Notes: generated from the sequence alone by a model not told the origin. DNA of 64,000 bases from Asticcacaulis sp. EMRT-3 (GCF_030027245.1 NZ_JASERT010000001.1:1013001-1077000), one strand, 5' to 3'; counted from the stretch's first letter, positions 27,046 to 38,941 are shown. Numbers and translations are program-made.

Positions 27046-27920
27046 CAGTGTGCACCACCGAAGATCACATAGATAAAGGCGAACAGGAACAACCACACCA
27101 CGTCAACGAAGTGCCAGTACCAGGCGGCGGCCTCGAAGCCGAAATGCTTTTGCGGCGTGAAATCGCCGACCAGCAGCCGGATCAGGCAGACGATCAGGAA
27201 GATGGTGCCGATGATGACGTGAAAACCGTGGAAGCCGGTGGCCATGAAGAAGGCCGAGCCATAGAGCCCCGAACTGCTGGCGGCCTCAGAAAAGAAGAGA
27301 TGCTCGCGTATAATTTCGCTGTATTCGGTGGCCTGCACACAGGTGAAGGCCAGCCCCAGCAAGATGGTGAGGAACAGGCCCCACTTGGCACCCTTGCGGT
27401 CACCCTGTTGCAGGGCATAGTGCGCCCAGGTGACCGTGGTGCCAGATGTCAGCAGCAACAGCGTATTGACCAGCGGCAATTGCCAGGGATTGAGCGTTTC
27501 GACACCCGCCGGCGGCCAGGTGGACCACGCCGCCTTGACCTCATCGATCGCCTCATGCGCGCCGGAGCGTTGGCCATGAAACAACGCCATATCAAAAAAT
27601 ATCCAGAACCAGGCCACGAAGAACATCACTTCCGAAATGATGAACATGATCATGCCGTAGCGCAGGCCAAGCTGAACCACCGGTGTGTGGTCGCCGCGAT
27701 GGCTTTCCTTGATGACATCGCGCCACCAGAACACCATGGTCAGCAAGATGCCCGCCATGCCAACGGCAAACAGCCACCATGTCCCTTTCGGTTCGCCGAA
27801 CAGACCACGCAGGCCGGTGACGAGGCCAAGCGCCCACAGAACCGCCGAAACCGAGCCCATCAGCGGCCAAGGGCTTGGATTGATGATGTGATAATCGTGT
27901 TTAACGCCGTGCTGGGCCAT
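27045..27920 (-). CDS. ctaE: Cytochrome c oxidase subunit III
   Basis: The 291-residue protein has seven membrane segments and family landmarks such as HDYHIINPSPWPL at the start, EVMFFVAWFWIFFD and the late ATGFHGFHVIIGT and WYWHFVDVVWLFLF. Subunit III stabilises the aa3 oxidase and its proton uptake. It is followed by DUF983, surf1 and the M16 peptidase in one overlapping unit. Confidence 0.98.
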   Translation of the reverse strand: MAQHGVKHDYHIINPSPWPLMGSVSAVLWALGLVTGLRGLFGEPKGTWWLFAVGMAGILLTMVFWWRDVIKESHRGDHTPVVQLGLRYGMIMFIISEVMFFVAWFWIFFDMALFHGQRSGAHEAIDEVKAAWSTWPPAGVETLNPWQLPLVNTLLLLTSGTTVTWAHYALQQGDRKGAKWGLFLTILLGLAFTCVQATEYSEIIREHLFFSEAASSSGLYGSAFFMATGFHGFHVIIGTIFLIVCLIRLLVGDFTPQKHFGFEAAAWYWHFVDVVWLFLFAFIYVIFGGAH

Positions 27921-28098
27921 GCTTTGTCAACTCACCGTTTGCACCGCTATTGATCGCGGCTGTTTATCCGTTTGGGCAAGAAAGTCTCAATCGAAAACCA
28001 GATTGGCCCCAGATTGGTCGATGCCAGAATCCACTGATATGCCAATTCTTTACTGAACACAATGCAGCCACAACCCTCCAGATTGCGTTTTTACCCCT
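27921..28098. other. Intergenic gap between ctaG and ctaE
   Basis: No gene is seen in this 178-bp gap. It could carry a second promoter for ctaE. Confidence 0.3.
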
Positions 28099-28632
28099 TT
28101 ACTGTCCGGGCTTCACCTTGAAGTAAGTATAGGACAGAGTCACATCAGGCACATTCTTGGCATCGGGATCCTTGAGCATTTTCGGATCGAGAAAATAGAC
28201 GACGGGAAAACGTTTCGTTTCACCGGCTTGCAGCGTCTCATCCGTAAAGCAGAAGCATTGCAGCTTCAGAAAATAATCATGCAGAATGTCGGGCTGAATA
28301 TTATAGGTGGCGCGGCCCGTGATGGCGGTTTTGGCGTTATTGGTGACGGTGAAATAAGCCATCGCCGTCTTGCCAATGCGAACGTCCTGGTACGGCTGGT
28401 CGGGTTTAAAGGTCCACGGAATAGCGCTGACATTCGCATCAAAATGGACACGTATGAGCTGGTTGCTGGCTGTCTTCGGTGCGGAATTCACCCGGCTTTG
28501 TGCACCGGTCTGGACGGAAAGCGGGCAAAACAGGCGGTAAAGCGGCACAGCCGCGAAAGCCGCCGCGCCCATAAACACAAAAGCGCCGACCAGCATCAGA
28601 ACAAGACGGGTGTTTTTCTTAGGATCGACCAT
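28099..28632 (-). CDS. ctaG: Cox11/CtaG copper chaperone
   Basis: The 177-residue protein has one N-terminal membrane segment and a periplasmic immunoglobulin-like domain. The copper site is visible as LQCFCFTDETL. It delivers copper to CuB of subunit I. It directly follows the small membrane protein gene, as in other alphaproteobacteria. Confidence 0.97.
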   Translation of the reverse strand: MVDPKKNTRLVLMLVGAFVFMGAAAFAAVPLYRLFCPLSVQTGAQSRVNSAPKTASNQLIRVHFDANVSAIPWTFKPDQPYQDVRIGKTAMAYFTVTNNAKTAITGRATYNIQPDILHDYFLKLQCFCFTDETLQAGETKRFPVVYFLDPKMLKDPDAKNVPDVTLSYTYFKVKPGQ

Positions 28633-28634
28633 GC

Positions 28635-28829
28635 CTACTCCTCAGGAGCCGCTGAGGCGGAAGCCGCCGACCTGTGCGCGTCATTGCGCAAACCCTGCGC
28701 CATGCGCGACATGGAAATGAAGAAAACGAGGATGACAAAAACGGCCAGTGCCAGCCCGATGAACAGATTGCGCTGTTTCTGAGCCTTCAGATAGGCCTGC
28801 TTATCGTCGTCCGAAACCGGGGGCGTCAT
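28635..28829 (-). CDS. Small single-span membrane protein of the cox cluster
   Basis: The 64-residue product has one membrane segment (NLFIGLALAVFVILVFFISM) after a charged N-terminus and an Ala/Ser-rich tail. Its start overlaps the ctaB stop, and ctaG follows after 2 bp. Short proteins of this type (often called CoxF) occupy this position in related genomes; the function is unknown. Confidence 0.8.
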   Translation of the reverse strand: MTPPVSDDDKQAYLKAQKQRNLFIGLALAVFVILVFFISMSRMAQGLRNDAHRSAASASAAPEE

Positions 28830-29851
28830 GATAGAAATCCCTTGATCGCATGTTCCACCAGCAAGGTGGCGAACAGCGCCGTCAGATAAAGAATCGAAAA
28901 AGCGAACAGGTTGCGCGCGGTCAGAGCTTCCTTTTTAACGTCGTAAAGCCCCGCTTCGCCACCTTCAGGATGGTCACCGGCCCGCGACAAAAAGACGCGG
29001 ACGGCGAGATAGATAAAATAGGCACCGCCCACAATGGACACGATGGCATAGGCGATACCGCCGGTCTTAAAGGCAATCGGCAGACAGGCCACGGGTGCCA
29101 TGACCAGGGCATAGAGCAGGATTTGCAGCCGCGTCGATTTCGCCCCCTTGACCACCGGCATCATCGGAATACCGGCATTGGCGTAATCCTCGGTCGTGTA
29201 AAGCGCCAGCGCCCAGCTATGCGGCGGCGTCCACAGAAAGATAATGGCGAACAAAATCCACGCTTCCAGCGGCGCATGTCCGGTGGCGGCGGCCCAGCCG
29301 ATCACCGGCGGAAAGGCCCCCGCCGCCCCGCCAATCACGATATTCTGCGGCGTGCGACGTTTGAGGATCAGGGTGTAGAGGACGACATAATAGACAATTG
29401 TCAGGGCCAGCAGACCTGCGGCCAGACCGTCGGGAAAGGCCAGCCACATCAGCGCCACCGACAAAAAGGCCAGCACGCCGCCAAACGCGAAGGCGTCATT
29501 GCGGCTGACCCGGCCCGCCGCCACCGGACGCATCCGGGTGCGGCGCATCAGCGCGTCGGTTTCGCCTTCGATGGCCATATTGAGCGCACCCGCTGCACCG
29601 GCTCCGATGGCGATGCACAGGATCGCCACAAAGGCCAGAAACGGATTGATCTTCACCGGCGCGATCACCAGCCCGGTCAGGGCCGTGAACACCACAAGCG
29701 ACATGACACGCGGTTTGAGCAGGTCGAAATAATCGCGCGGTGTGCCGCGTCGGCCGCGGGTGGCATAGGCTTCCTGCAACCCGGCCTGCAATTCGGCCTG
29801 GGTGAGCGCATCGCGCGGCTTTGTTGGCTGATGGGTCTTTAGGTCGGTCAA
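28826..29851 (-). CDS. ctaB: Protohaem IX farnesyltransferase
   Basis: The 341-residue UbiA-type prenyltransferase has many membrane segments. The first Asp-rich motif appears in the DAL MRRTRMRP region, and the family opening DYFDLLKPRVMSLVVFTA is clear. It makes haem O from haem B, the first step towards haem A of the oxidase. It has an N-terminal cytoplasmic extension of about 35 residues. Confidence 0.97.
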   Translation of the reverse strand: MTDLKTHQPTKPRDALTQAELQAGLQEAYATRGRRGTPRDYFDLLKPRVMSLVVFTALTGLVIAPVKINPFLAFVAILCIAIGAGAAGALNMAIEGETDALMRRTRMRPVAAGRVSRNDAFAFGGVLAFLSVALMWLAFPDGLAAGLLALTIVYYVVLYTLILKRRTPQNIVIGGAAGAFPPVIGWAAATGHAPLEAWILFAIIFLWTPPHSWALALYTTEDYANAGIPMMPVVKGAKSTRLQILLYALVMAPVACLPIAFKTGGIAYAIVSIVGGAYFIYLAVRVFLSRAGDHPEGGEAGLYDVKKEALTARNLFAFSILYLTALFATLLVEHAIKGFLS

Positions 29852-29874
29852 GCTTGCGCCTTAAAAACAGGAAA

Positions 29875-29903
29875 GGGGTGAAGATCTTTACAACCTTCAC
29901 CCC
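29875..29903. terminator. Hairpin between ctaD and ctaB
   Basis: The stem GGGGTGAAG / CTTCACCCC (29875-29883 and 29895-29903) precedes TTTCCTGTTTTT on the minus strand. It may reduce read-through from ctaD into the assembly genes. Confidence 0.6.
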
Positions 29904-29949
29904 CTGAGGTCACGATACAATTGCAGGCTTAGGTGCCGGGCGATTGCGC

Positions 29950-31665
<1,716 letters not shown>

Positions 31666-32631
31666 TTAGTGCGCGGACGCGGCGGCGCTGGAAGCGGCCT
31701 CTGAAGTCGCGGCGGCAGAAGCGGAAGCCGCCTCTGAAACCGCAGCGGCTTGCGAAGCAGCCGCGCTGGCGGCGGCGTCAGCGGCCTGCATGGCGGCCGT
31801 CTTGCCGCCCTGGCTGACGATATAGGAGTCGAAATCGGCCTGCGACACCACCTTGACCTCAATCGGCATGAAGCCGTGATCCTTGCCGCACAGTTCGGAA
31901 CATTCGCCGTAATAGGTGCCGATTTTGGTGGCCTTGAACCAGGTATTGTTGAGGCGGCCCGGCACGGCGTCCATCTTGAAGCCGAAGGCCGGCACGGTGA
32001 AGGAGTGGATCACGTCCGAACCGGTCACCTCGACATGCACCACCTTATTGACGGGCACGACAAGCGGATTATCGACTTCGAGCAGATAAGGGATGTTTTT
32101 GGCATGGGCCGTCTTCAGATCCTTGGCGTCGTCGAGCAGACGCGATTCCACATCACTGACGCCCAGTTCGGGATAGTCATAGGTCCAGAACCACTGGCTG
32201 CCGGTGGCCTTCACCACCACATCGGGCGACGGCATATTGTCGTAATCGCGCAGCAGGCTCAGCGAATAGACGGCGATGACCACCAGAATCAGCACCGGCA
32301 CGGCGGTCCAGATCACCTCGATCAGCGTGTTGTGCGAAAAGCGCGCCGGCACCGGATTGGCCTTGCTGTTGTAACGGATCACGATCCAGACCAGCAGGGC
32401 CAGCACCAGAACGCATATGCCCGTGATGATCGGAAACAGCAGGTGGTTATAGAAGTTTTCCGTCTCGAGCTTCAGGCCGGTCGCCGCCGGTTGCCAGCCC
32501 ATGGCCCCGTCCGTGGGCTGCCCCATTTTCAGATCTTCGGCAAACGCCTGAACCGACATCATGCCTGCCAGTGCAAACACCGATGCGGCGCCAGTGGCGG
32601 CCTTGAACAGCCCTTTGATGCCCATTCGCAA
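31666..32631 (-). CDS. ctaC: Cytochrome c oxidase subunit II
   Basis: The 321-residue protein has a signal peptide, two membrane segments and a cupredoxin domain with the CuA site (GECSELCGKDHGFMPIEV). It accepts electrons from cytochrome c. The last 45 residues or so are almost entirely Ala and Ser with a few Gln and Glu, a low-complexity tail not needed for the fold. It heads the ctaC-ctaD unit. Confidence 0.98.
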   Translation of the reverse strand: MRMGIKGLFKAATGAASVFALAGMMSVQAFAEDLKMGQPTDGAMGWQPAATGLKLETENFYNHLLFPIITGICVLVLALLVWIVIRYNSKANPVPARFSHNTLIEVIWTAVPVLILVVIAVYSLSLLRDYDNMPSPDVVVKATGSQWFWTYDYPELGVSDVESRLLDDAKDLKTAHAKNIPYLLEVDNPLVVPVNKVVHVEVTGSDVIHSFTVPAFGFKMDAVPGRLNNTWFKATKIGTYYGECSELCGKDHGFMPIEVKVVSQADFDSYIVSQGGKTAAMQAADAAASAAASQAAAVSEAASASAAATSEAASSAAASAH

Positions 32632-33004
32632 AACCCTCGTCTTTTACGCTGAACGGCAGTGTTCGCCGCCTCAGACTTATCATTCAGAATTGCTGATTGC
32701 CCCTGTCCGCCCCGCTTGAATGCGGCGCAGATGAGGCATTATATCCTACCCGTTACGTCCATCCCATAATGCCTTCGCGGCAAAATGCAAAGGGCAAAAA
32801 CATTGATTTCCCGTTTTCGCAAAGCCTTTGGCGATTCCACTCCCCGCCGCATGAACGCTTTTTCGCAAGCCGCAATGACAGGTGCGGTTTATTGTCGCAT
32901 GACGCGGCAGCGCCCCCGAATCATCAAAATGCGATTCACCTGTAGCCATCGGCCGTGCCAGCCCTTACATAAAGTACAGTTGCCGATCCAACGCACGAGT
33001 GTCT
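32632..33004. promoter_or_regulatory. Divergent promoter region, ctaC and tldD
   Basis: This 373-bp gap lies between divergent genes and holds no supported gene. Promoters for both the oxidase operon and tldD must be here. I could not define them by eye. Confidence 0.4.
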
Positions 33005-34495
33005 ATGTCCAACTCAGTCCTGACTTCATCAGATATGCCCTCTTCACCCGCCGTATCGCCTTCAGACTGGGGCGATTTCGATCTCCATGCCGCGCAAGAC
33101 CTGCTGGAAGATGCGCTGAAAGGTGCCGATGACGGTGAAATCTATCTGGAACGGCGCGAATCCGAATCACTGCTGTTCGATGATGGCCGCCTGAAATCCT
33201 CGGCCTATAATGCCGATCAGGGCTTCGGCCTGCGCGTGGTGGCGGGCGAAACCATCGGCTTTGCCAATTCCGCCGAACTGTCGCTGGAAGCCGTCAGGCG
33301 CGCCGCCGAGGCCGCTGTGCTGGCCAAGACCGGCAAGAGCATAGATGCGCGTGTCGGTGAAAATCCGGCACGCAGCAACCAAAGCCATTACAAGACCCAC
33401 GACCCGATTGGCGAAATGGCCTTTGCCGACAAGATCGCCCTGTTGCAGGCGATGGACGCCTATGCACGCGACCGCCCCGCCGGTTCGGGCGGCAGGGTGG
33501 TGCAGGTATCGGCCTCGCTGGCCGCCGACCGCCGCTTCATCACCATCATGCGCGAAGGCGGCGAAATCTATCACGATGACCGCCCGCTGGTGCGGCTCAA
33601 TGTGTCGGTATCGGTGGAACGCAATGGGCGGCGCGAAACCGCTTCGGCGGGCGGCGGCGGGCGTATTTCGTGGTTCGACATCACCGCGCCCGAACTCTGG
33701 CAGGCGCAAGTTGACGAGGCCCTGCGTCAGGCCCTGGTCAATCTCGATTCGATTGCCGCTCCGGCGGGTGAAATGGACGTGGTCTTAGGCCCCGGCTGGC
33801 CGGGCGTGCTGCTGCACGAAGCGGTGGGCCACGGTCTGGAAGGCGATTTTAACCGCAAGGGCACCTCGGCCTTTTCGGGCAAGATGGGCCAACAAGTAGC
33901 GGCGCGCGGCGTCACCATCGTCGATGACGGCACGGTGGTCGATGCACGCGGCTCGCTCAATATTGACGATGAAGGCACGGCCACCTCGGCCACCACCCTG
34001 ATCGAGGACGGCATTCTGGTCGGCTATATGCACGACCGTCTGTCCGCCCGCCAGATGGGCGTGAAGGCCACCGGCAATGGCCGCAGGCAGTCTTATGCTC
34101 ACCAGCCCCTGCCCCGCATGACCAATACCTTCATGCGCGAAGGCCGCGACCAGCAGGCCGAGATGATCGCCAACACCAAAAAGGGTCTGTTCGCCGTCAA
34201 TTTCGGCGGCGGCCAGGTTGATATCACCAATGGCAAGTTCGTCTTCCAATGCACCGAGGCCTATCTGATCGAGGACGGCAAGGTGGGCGCACCGGTCAAG
34301 GGTGCCACCCTGATCGGCGATGGGCCAGCGGCCATGCGTCAGGTCGATATGATCGGCGATGATTTCCGCTTCGATCCCGGCGTCGGCACCTGCGGCAAGG
34401 CTGGCCAGAGCCTGCCGGTCGGCATCGGCCAGCCGAGTCTGCGCATCAGAGGCTTAACAGTAGGCGGTACGAATCAGAATTTGCGCAGTTTTTGA
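33005..34495 (+). CDS. tldD: Metalloprotease TldD
   Basis: The 496-residue protein has the TldD zinc motif HEAVGHGLEGD and a Gly-rich C-terminus (VGTCGKAGQSLPVGIGQPSLRI). TldD works with TldE to degrade unfolded peptides and to mature some modified peptides. No tldE is in view. I start at ATG 33005 rather than the GTG two codons earlier. Confidence 0.95.
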   Translation: MSNSVLTSSDMPSSPAVSPSDWGDFDLHAAQDLLEDALKGADDGEIYLERRESESLLFDDGRLKSSAYNADQGFGLRVVAGETIGFANSAELSLEAVRRAAEAAVLAKTGKSIDARVGENPARSNQSHYKTHDPIGEMAFADKIALLQAMDAYARDRPAGSGGRVVQVSASLAADRRFITIMREGGEIYHDDRPLVRLNVSVSVERNGRRETASAGGGGRISWFDITAPELWQAQVDEALRQALVNLDSIAAPAGEMDVVLGPGWPGVLLHEAVGHGLEGDFNRKGTSAFSGKMGQQVAARGVTIVDDGTVVDARGSLNIDDEGTATSATTLIEDGILVGYMHDRLSARQMGVKATGNGRRQSYAHQPLPRMTNTFMREGRDQQAEMIANTKKGLFAVNFGGGQVDITNGKFVFQCTEAYLIEDGKVGAPVKGATLIGDGPAAMRQVDMIGDDFRFDPGVGTCGKAGQSLPVGIGQPSLRIRGLTVGGTNQNLRSF

Positions 34496-34557
34496 GTGCG
34501 CTAACGCTTCGCTGCTTGAGCGCGGCGCATCAGAGCCTTGACTGTCGGCGACACCCA

Positions 34558-34746
34558 TTAAGAGAAATAGTGGCTAAGGGCGACGGTCAGAATGGCTATG
34601 GCGCAAATGACTACGCCCGTCGCCACCGCCCCTTTCCACGTCTTTGCCGTATAGCCTATGCCGTATGTTTTGGGGCCGAACCATTCGCGCCAGTCGTCGA
34701 ACCAGTCGATGCGGGCGTTCCAGTCAATTTTTTTGCGTTTTCCCAT
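34558..34746 (-). CDS. Small single-span membrane protein
   Basis: The 62-residue product has a basic, Trp-rich N-terminus (RIDWFDDWREWFG) and one C-terminal membrane segment. The family is not recognised. It stands alone upstream of gshA on the same strand and 26 bp downstream of where gshA would begin its own terminator region. Confidence 0.5.
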   Translation of the reverse strand: MGKRKKIDWNARIDWFDDWREWFGPKTYGIGYTAKTWKGAVATGVVICAIAILTVALSHYFS

Positions 34747-34772
34747 CGCAAATCCGATCCCATCAGTAAGCT

Positions 34773-36143
34773 TTAATAGGCCTCGTGTTCATATAGCTTG
34801 CGGATGTCGCCCTGCCATGCACCATGATACAGGTCGAGCAGGCGTTCGGCGGGCGTGACTCCGCTGTCGGCAATCTCGAACAGTTCGGCCAGATAGCCGG
34901 TTTCATCGACCATGCCACCTGATAGTTTGTTGCGGTTTTTCAGGCCCATCCGGGCGATATTGAGCGCATCCATCGCCCAGTCCTTAACCGGACGCCCGGC
35001 GATTTCGCCCTTCAGGCCGGTTTTCGCCGCCATGCTGCGCAAGGCATTATGATCGTCCGATGTCCAATCTTTTACGAGTTGCCACGCCTGATCGAGCGCC
35101 GCCTGATCATAGAGCAGGCCGCCCCACAGGGCCGGCAAAGCGCACAGGCGGCTCCACGGCCCGCCATCAGCGCCGCGCATTTCGAGATATTTCTTGAGCC
35201 GCACCTCTGGAAACAAGGTGGTCAGGTGATCGGCCCAGTCGTCCATCGTCGGTCGCTCACCGGGTAGGCGAGCCAGTTCACCCTTCATAAACTGCTTGAA
35301 GTCTTGCCCGGAAACATCGATATAACCAGCATTTTCCGGCACATCGCGCTTGACGAAATACATCGGCACGTCCAGCGCATAACGTGCATAGGCTTCGTAG
35401 CCGAAATCATCGTCAAAGACGAAATCGAGCATCCCCGTGCGGTCGTGATCGGTGTCGGTCCAGACATTGGCGCGCGCCGACAAAAAGCCATTCGGCTTGC
35501 CTTCGGTAAACGGCGAATTGGCGAACAGCGCCGTGGCGATCGGTTGCAGGGCCAGAGAGACACGGAATTTCTGCACCATGTCGGCTTCGCTCTCGTAATC
35601 GAGATTGGCCTGCACCGTGCAGGTGCGCAGCATCATATCGAGGCCGAGCCTGCCCTTTTTCGGCATATAGCTGCGCATGATATTATAGCGCCCCTTGGGC
35701 ATGACCGGCGTTTCCTCGCGCGTCCACAGAGGCGAGAAACCGAGGCCGATAAAGCCTAAGCCCAGTTCGGAGGCCACGGTCTTGACCTCTTCGAGGTGCT
35801 GACCCGTTTCCGAACAGATGTCGTGAACGGTTTCGAGCGGCGCGCCCGACAGCTCGAACTGGCCGCCCGGTTCCAGCGTCACCGAAGCGCCGCCCCGCAA
35901 CAGCGCGATCAGCTTGCCCTGTTCGTAATAGCCCTGCCAGCCAAAGCGCATCATGCCCTTGAGCATGGCCTCGATGCCATCGGGCCCGGCATATTCGGGG
36001 CGGCGCAGAGTATCGAGACGGAAGGCGAATTTCTCGTGCTCGGCGCCAATGCGCCAGTTCGCCTTGGGCTTTTCCCCGCTGGCGAAATAGCTGACGAGAT
36101 CATCCATCGTCCGGACAGGTTCCGCCTCGATTTGCAACGCCAT
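34773..36143 (-). CDS. gshA: Glutamate-cysteine ligase (class related to plant enzymes)
   Basis: The 456-residue enzyme makes gamma-glutamylcysteine, the first step of glutathione synthesis. Family segments include RIGAEHEKFAFR, the VTLEPGGQFELSG substrate site and MMLRTCTVQANLDYESE with a conserved Cys. The length and pattern fit the alphaproteobacterial and plant type. Confidence 0.95.
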   Translation of the reverse strand: MALQIEAEPVRTMDDLVSYFASGEKPKANWRIGAEHEKFAFRLDTLRRPEYAGPDGIEAMLKGMMRFGWQGYYEQGKLIALLRGGASVTLEPGGQFELSGAPLETVHDICSETGQHLEEVKTVASELGLGFIGLGFSPLWTREETPVMPKGRYNIMRSYMPKKGRLGLDMMLRTCTVQANLDYESEADMVQKFRVSLALQPIATALFANSPFTEGKPNGFLSARANVWTDTDHDRTGMLDFVFDDDFGYEAYARYALDVPMYFVKRDVPENAGYIDVSGQDFKQFMKGELARLPGERPTMDDWADHLTTLFPEVRLKKYLEMRGADGGPWSRLCALPALWGGLLYDQAALDQAWQLVKDWTSDDHNALRSMAAKTGLKGEIAGRPVKDWAMDALNIARMGLKNRNKLSGGMVDETGYLAELFEIADSGVTPAERLLDLYHGAWQGDIRKLYEHEAY

Positions 36144-36240
36144 ACGGCCCCTGCTCTTTCTGTAACCGCTATTGTTCGCCGCCTATATGGGTCACGGTGT
36201 CATCGCTGGCAAGCGGGGAAGGATTTTATATTACCGCCAA

Positions 36241-36987
36241 TTATAAGCGCCAGTCGCCCGCCGCCGCCTGATAAAGCGCAAGCGCCGCGATGGCCGCCGT
36301 ATCGGCACGCAGGATGCGCGGGCCCAGGCTCACGGGCTGCACATTCGGCAGGACACGCAGCGCTGTGCGTTCGGAATCATCAAATCCGCCTTCGGGGCCG
36401 ATCAGCAGCGCCGCCCTGCCCGTCAGTTGTGAGGCTGCGGCCAGCAGCGGCCGGGTTTGCCGCGCGCCCTGCTCGTGGGTGGAATTTTCATCGCCAAAAA
36501 TGATCGTATCGACATCTGGCGCGGCCAGCCACGTATCGAGCTTCAGCGGTGCCAGTATTTCCGGCACGTCGAGGCGTTCGGTCTGTTCGGCGGCCTCTCG
36601 CGCGATGGTTTGCAAACGGTCGAGGCGCGTATGGTCGGCATTGCAACGGCGCGTAATCAACAGTTGAATCCGCGCCGCGCCCAGTTCGGTAGCCTTCTCG
36701 ACAATATATTCCAGCGCCGCCCGCTTGACCAGCGCCACGGCCAGAACCGGCCCGCCTGCTGTGGGCTGCGGGCGCGTCTGCTGCGTCAGTTCCACGATCA
36801 CCGCGCGCTTACCCACTTCGGCGATATGCGCCGTCCATTCGCCGTCACGGCCATTAAACAGGCTGATCTCATCTCCGGCCGTCCGGCGCATGACGGCACC
36901 CAGATAGCGACTCTGGTCGGGATTGAGCACAAGGCGCAGACCGGCGACGAAAACAGGCGTGGATTCGGCAATAAATAAACGGATCAT
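36241..36987 (-). CDS. rsmE: 16S rRNA (uracil-1498-N3)-methyltransferase
   Basis: The 248-residue SPOUT methyltransferase has an N-terminal PUA-like domain and the C-terminal knot motifs LLIGPEGGFDDSE and LGPRILRADTAAIAAL. It methylates U1498 of 16S rRNA. I chose the ATG at 36987, which gives the usual MIRLF start. The longer frame runs into the upstream gene. Confidence 0.95.
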   Translation of the reverse strand: MIRLFIAESTPVFVAGLRLVLNPDQSRYLGAVMRRTAGDEISLFNGRDGEWTAHIAEVGKRAVIVELTQQTRPQPTAGGPVLAVALVKRAALEYIVEKATELGAARIQLLITRRCNADHTRLDRLQTIAREAAEQTERLDVPEILAPLKLDTWLAAPDVDTIIFGDENSTHEQGARQTRPLLAAASQLTGRAALLIGPEGGFDDSERTALRVLPNVQPVSLGPRILRADTAAIAALALYQAAAGDWRL

Positions 36988-36988
36988 A

Positions 36989-38941
36989 TTACTTCTTCGC
37001 GGCGATAATATCGGCCAGCATATCTTTTGTGCCGTCGATCCGCACCAGATTCGGATAGCGCAACCCGCCATGATAATTGAGGGTGATCGTCTTGTAACGA
37101 TCATCAGCCTTGATCAGCAGGTCGATCTGATCCTGATTACCGGTCGCCGCATCGGCCTTGATGACGTCCTTCAAGTCAATGCCGTCGAATTCCAGACCAT
37201 TGACGGCGATCAGCCTCATGCCCTTGGTCAGGCCCGCCTTATAGGCCGGACTCTGCCACAGCACATTGCGGATCCGACCGGCGAAATCGACGGTGAAACC
37301 GAGGCTGTAATTGAAGTCCGTCCATTTGTGAAAGGTTTCGCGCGCTTTTAAATAGTCGTTTTCCTTGTCGCTATAGACGAGCTTATAACCGGCGCGCGTC
37401 AGGCCATCAAAGGGTGGCGGCTGGCCATGATCGTGCAGACGGCTGTGCAGGAATGTGGCCCAGTCATAGGGATAGACGCTGTTGAGCGCCGCCACCACAT
37501 CGTCGGTATTATAGGTCAGGGTGTTCCAGTCGCCATTATGGACGCCGAAAAAAACCCTGGCGAAATCATCGAGCGATTTTTTACCCCCGGTTTTCTGGCG
37601 GATCAGCGTATCAGCATCGAGCCAGATCAGCAGGCCCTGATCATAATAGTCCTCGCTGCCCTGCCAGTTGGGCCAGCTTTGCGCGGCGCGTTCGGCGATG
37701 ATCGGGTCATTGGTCGTGTCCTGCAAATCGCGCCATTGCCTTGACGCCAGCGTATCATAATAGCCCGCAATCATCGCCAGATGGCCGAGATACTGATCGC
37801 GGGAATAAAGCCCCGAGCGCGCCGCCAGCACATTGCCCCAATATTCGGTCTGGCCCTCGTAAACCCACAGCAGCGAATCGCGCATCGGTGCCTGAAAATC
37901 AGGTATCCACAAATCCCAGGGTCTGCGATATTTGCCGTTCCATGAGTGGGTAAATTCATGCGCCAGCAGGTCGCGGCCATAGAATTTTTGCGACCAGTTG
38001 GTGAAATAGTCGGGCTCGACGCTGTTTTCCGACGAACGGTGATGTTCAAGCCCGATGTCCCCCAGCTTATCCGTGGCCGCTACCAGAAAATCATAATGAT
38101 CATAATGGTGTGCGCCGAAAAGCTTATAGGCTTGCTGAACCAGATCGCGGTGAATGGCCAGCACGCTGTCGGGTACATCAAGCGAAGATGGCTTATCGGC
38201 CACCACATCCATATGGACGGGCGTATTTGCCCCCGGATCGAGATCAAAACGCTTGAAATACCGGCCCGCCAATACCGGTGAATCGACCAGGGTGGCATAG
38301 GAAACCGGCTTAAAGCTGATCATATTGTCAGCCGAAACCGATTGCGGCTCCAGCGCCGAACCCTGCTGCCAGCCTTCGGGCAATCTGAGCGTGGCCTGCA
38401 CCGGAATGCGGCTGACATAATAGCCCGCCGGATAGACGGATGCGAAATTCCACTCCAGATTGGCCATGTCCGGCGTCATCACCACCCGGCCAATATCGTC
38501 ATCGACCGGGGCCAGATAGGTGAAATCGACCGTCACCTGCGAAGCGCCCTGCGGCACGTCGATATGAAAAGCATTGACCGCCACCGGATCGCGCGTCCAG
38601 ACAAGGGGCGCGCCGCCTGCGCTGAAGGTAAAGCCCGCCATCCTGGTCAGTTCGCCATCGCCATCAGGCTCATGATCGCCGGGCAGCCATTTCGGCACCA
38701 GCAGGGTCAGCGGCCCCGGCGTGGCCGGTACAACCTCATGCACCTTAATCAGCCGGTGTTGCAGATCGGTCATATCGACATCGAGCCGGATCGTGCCGTT
38801 AAAAGCCACGTCCTGCGCGGCGGCAATGGCAGGGGGCATCGGGGCCCATTTCGGTGCAGACGGCGCACCTTGAGCGAATGCGCTCCCTGCCGCTAGCAAT
38901 GCCGCCAGACTGACGCCTGCGATAAGACCCCGTGCGCGCAT
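36989..38941 (-). CDS. M61-family glycyl aminopeptidase with PDZ domain
   Basis: The 650-residue protein has a signal peptide (MRARGLIAGVSLAALLAAGSAFA) when started at 38941. An N-terminal beta-sandwich is followed by the zinc motif HEFTHSWNGK near the middle, with a distal Glu in the GQTEYWG segment. A C-terminal PDZ-like region has the opening LGFTVDF. M61 peptidases are periplasmic aminopeptidases with a preference for Gly or Ala. rsmE follows with 1 bp between them. Confidence 0.93.
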   Translation of the reverse strand: MRARGLIAGVSLAALLAAGSAFAQGAPSAPKWAPMPPAIAAAQDVAFNGTIRLDVDMTDLQHRLIKVHEVVPATPGPLTLLVPKWLPGDHEPDGDGELTRMAGFTFSAGGAPLVWTRDPVAVNAFHIDVPQGASQVTVDFTYLAPVDDDIGRVVMTPDMANLEWNFASVYPAGYYVSRIPVQATLRLPEGWQQGSALEPQSVSADNMISFKPVSYATLVDSPVLAGRYFKRFDLDPGANTPVHMDVVADKPSSLDVPDSVLAIHRDLVQQAYKLFGAHHYDHYDFLVAATDKLGDIGLEHHRSSENSVEPDYFTNWSQKFYGRDLLAHEFTHSWNGKYRRPWDLWIPDFQAPMRDSLLWVYEGQTEYWGNVLAARSGLYSRDQYLGHLAMIAGYYDTLASRQWRDLQDTTNDPIIAERAAQSWPNWQGSEDYYDQGLLIWLDADTLIRQKTGGKKSLDDFARVFFGVHNGDWNTLTYNTDDVVAALNSVYPYDWATFLHSRLHDHGQPPPFDGLTRAGYKLVYSDKENDYLKARETFHKWTDFNYSLGFTVDFAGRIRNVLWQSPAYKAGLTKGMRLIAVNGLEFDGIDLKDVIKADAATGNQDQIDLLIKADDRYKTITLNYHGGLRYPNLVRIDGTKDMLADIIAAKK